Origin: Baffinella frigidus
Taxonomy: Eukaryota; Cryptophyceae; Cryptomonadales; Baffinellaceae
Direction: 5' to 3'
Assembly (NCBI GenBank): GCA_026770585.1
Contig: MU646590.1
Location: 257,878 to 286,282, forward strand
DNA: 28,405 nucleotides
The notes under the pieces are model-generated. The model was not told where the DNA came from. It searched no databases and saw only the letters and a program-made list of their open reading frames with translations. The position numbers and the translations under genes are program-made. Shown here piece after piece: positions 26,970 to 28,405 of this stretch (position 1 is the stretch's first letter; every line of letters starts with the position of its first letter).

Positions 26970-27086
26970 GGGGCACCTCGCTCATGAAGAGCCGCCCCCC
27001 CCCACCCACCAGGACCTCCATAGGGCCATACACAGGCCTACTGTAGGGTCCCAGGGGGGTGCGGCTCCTCATGAGCGAGGTACCCC
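26970..27086. mobile_element. MITE-like element, family GGGGCACCTCGCTCAT, copy B
   Basis: Same termini as copy A (GGGGCACCTCGCTCATGA... and ...TCATGAGCGAGGTACCCC) and the same centre (CATAGGGCC, AGGCCTACTGTAGGGTCC). The flanks CTGCCTAC and GTAGGCAG extend the palindrome beyond a small gap. Confidence 0.85.
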
Positions 27087-27186
27087 CGCATGGTAGGCAG
27101 ACGCAGCGACTGAGGAGCCGCGCCTGGCTCCAATGGCTCCAACGTCTCACCCAAATGGCTCCAAGAACTCAAATGGCTCCAAGAGC

Positions 27187-28328
27187 TCAGGAGTCGACGT
27201 CGGCCTTGAGGACTTCGAAGCAGAGCATGCGCCACATCTTGACGACGAAGACCTTGGCGTCGTTGTCCAGGATCGATTCCACCTGCCACGCGACATTCTT
27301 CGCTTCAGCTGCGAGAACACGTGTGAGCCTTGGTCGGACAGGTGATGAGCCTCAATGGTTGACTAATGAAGGTAAGTTCTCTCTCGCTTGTGTGTCGGGC
27401 CTTGGCCGGCGCGGCCTCTCCCCTCCCAAGCGGGGTCACAACACGTCACTATCCCTTGAGTGACCAACGGGCGAGTAATCGCCCGTGGAAGCCCTAGGCA
27501 GGTCCTAGGGCCCTACGGTAGGGCGTATGCGCCTACTGGTCACTTAAGGGACACCTTCAGTGGCGAACTGGTCAAATTTGACCCGCAAGAGGTCCAAGGC
27601 AGGTCCTAGGACCTTACCGTAGGGCGTATGCGCCTACTCGCCACTTAAGAGATACACGGAATTTGTACCACCATTGCAAAAAATCAATTTTTCTCTGGGG
27701 ATAATGCCCACTTGTGAACCTCGAAGACCTTCGCGTCGTTGTCCAGGACCGAATCCACCTGCACACACCCACACCTGTTCTCTGATGTAAACCGTCTACG
27801 CAGGATCACGGTCGAATAAACGGCTCCAACTGACACCCGTTTTGGGGTTGGAGAAAAAGTGGCTACGGCGCTACTTGCAACGAGAAGCTGGTCATACCCA
27901 CACGAGGCTATCCTTGCGAACATAATAAAAGAACATTTTAAAATTTGTAGGGAAATGATCACGTTTCCGTACGGATGTCCGTACGGAAACGTGATCAAAT
28001 GCTGACTTTTGGCGTGTTTCCTGGGCAATAATCCAATAATTAACTTATGAATCTGTTCGCATGGATAGCCTCGTGTGGACCAGGGCGGCAAAGTATCAAG
28101 GGAACCTCTGATCAGCTCCATGCACAAAACCGCAGGGCGGAATTGATTGTACTCCGCACGTGAGGAATACGGTCTTTTATTTAACACATGTATTATTGCA
28201 TATTTTCATTTATTTTACATTATTGTAAAGTCACTCTCGGGAGGGTGTCGGACCTCGGAAAGAATATCGTTGGGGGATTTGTGCTGCTTGATGAGGGTTG
28301 TGATGTAGTCCGTCAGCGCCGGCTCCTC
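27187..28328 (-). CDS. RBM25: RBM25-like splicing factor, C-terminal PWI domain (5' end outside window)
   Basis: Two exons are seen. 28328-28254 encodes EEPALTDYITTLIKQHKSPN then DILSE. 27282-27187 encodes VESILDNDAKVFVVKMWRML then CFEVLKADVDS and stop TGA. They join at phase 0 (GAG to GTG) and together match the PWI fold at the extreme C-terminus of RBM25 (family pattern SPQSILDD..MVLDEEAEVF.VKMWRLL..E). PWI domains bind nucleic acid, and RBM25 acts in the nucleus on pre-mRNA splicing and splice-site choice. SRRM1 and PRPF3 also carry PWI domains, but at other positions, so RBM25 is the better fit. The N-terminal RRM and arginine-rich regions lie beyond the window. Between the exons is a second copy of the last exon (27758-27684). 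Confidence 0.82.
27453..27653. mobile_element. MITE-like element with duplicated right half
   Basis: TCCCTTGAGTGACCA (27453-27467) and TGGTCACTTAAGGGA (27538-27552) are 15-bp terminal inverted repeats with one mismatch. AGGCAGGTCCTAGG through GTAGGGCGTATGCGCCTACT and the CACTTAAG end recur at about 27596-27650. Both copies lie in the last intron of the PWI gene. The core resembles that of the 25801 and 26970 elements. Confidence 0.75.
27684..27758 (-). CDS. Alternative or decayed terminal exon of the PWI gene
   Basis: After a GTGTGTGCAG acceptor it encodes VDSVLDNDAKVFEVHKW and then diverges (ALSPEKN, stop TGA), versus VESILDNDAKVFVVKMW in the main terminal exon 27282-27187. Phase 0 matches exon 28328-28254, so its use would give a PWI domain lacking the last helix. 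Either a regulatory alternative end or a truncated duplicate. Confidence 0.65.
   Translation of the reverse strand: MDSVLDNDAKVFEVHKWALSPEKN
27898..28078. mobile_element. MITE-like element with a nested perfect palindrome
   Basis: 24-bp terminal inverted repeats (27898-27921 and 28055-28078, one mismatch; CCACACGAGGCTATCC and reverse). The interior holds a perfect 20+20-bp palindrome at 27956-27997 with a 2-nt loop (TCCGTACGGAAACGTGATCA right arm). It lies in the PWI gene intron upstream of the duplicate exon. Confidence 0.85.
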
Positions 28329-28333
28329 CTGCG

Positions 28334-28366
28334 TTTCGGGTTTGGGGTTTGGGGTTTGGGGTTTTA
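28334..28366. repeat. Telomere-like tract before the PWI exon 3' splice site
   Basis: TTTCGGG followed by TTTGGGG units on the plus strand; on the sense strand it ends about 6 nt before the acceptor ACGCAG of exon 28328-28254. Confidence 0.85.
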
Positions 28367-28405
28367 GGAGATCTTATCAACTCACACACAGCTAGACATC
28401 GTGTA

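Noticed and set aside
27684-28187. 167-codon minus-strand frame as one protein
   Set aside because: Only its last about 17 codons before divergence match the PWI domain; the rest runs through a MITE with terminal repeats and a palindrome, and an acceptor sits at 27759.

Overview
The window looks like nuclear DNA of an intron-rich unicellular eukaryote, most likely an alga. Exons are 45-290 nt, most introns run from a few hundred to about 1,000 nt, and non-coding DNA is full of degenerate TTTAGGG-type (plant/algal telomere-like) arrays, (GA)n tracts, minisatellites and foldback elements. A pyramimonadalean green alga (Cymbomonas-like) or a dinoflagellate would both fit; the sequence does not settle which. 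There are no bacterial-style operons, and most long open frames are chance frames in GC-rich or repetitive DNA. I found the genes by looking for short conserved peptides flanked by AG...GT and then checking that intron phases agree across every junction.

All four recognisable genes lie on the minus strand. In transcription order (high to low coordinate):
(1) 28328-27187, the 3' end of an RBM25-like splicing factor: the last two exons, encoding a PWI domain, with an extra alternative or decayed copy of the last exon.
(2) 24046-16039, a complete 13-exon class I SAM-dependent methyltransferase related to glycine/sarcosine N-methyltransferases. It has 984 coding nt (327 aa) in consistent phase, a putative mitochondrial presequence, and several duplicated 'echo' exons in its introns.
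(3) 13530-5593, an 18-exon (about 760 aa) multi-membrane-span class III nucleotide cyclase. Its catalytic domain keeps both metal-binding Asp but has lost the transition-state Asn and Arg, so it resembles a C1 half.
(4) about 3528 (perhaps 5189) to beyond the window start, a second membrane cyclase whose visible catalytic exons lack the metal Asp, so it resembles a C2 half. Genes 3 and 4 sit head-to-tail in C1-then-C2 order and may form a split, heterodimeric counterpart of the two-module transmembrane adenylyl cyclases, or be a single long gene.

The spacers at 13.6-16.0 kb and 24.1-27.2 kb hold foldback/MITE-like elements, telomere-like arrays and minisatellites, and no gene I can support. 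The most unusual feature is architectural. At eleven or so minus-strand exons the intron ends in a telomere-like array (C-rich on the sense strand) that stops 3-20 nt before the AG acceptor. Introns also carry partial copies of neighbouring exons with their splice sites, and a motif AAGTTGACA is strongly enriched near splice sites. Together these suggest repeat- or introner-driven intron remodelling. A 373-base run of N at 16752-17124 lies inside one such intron.
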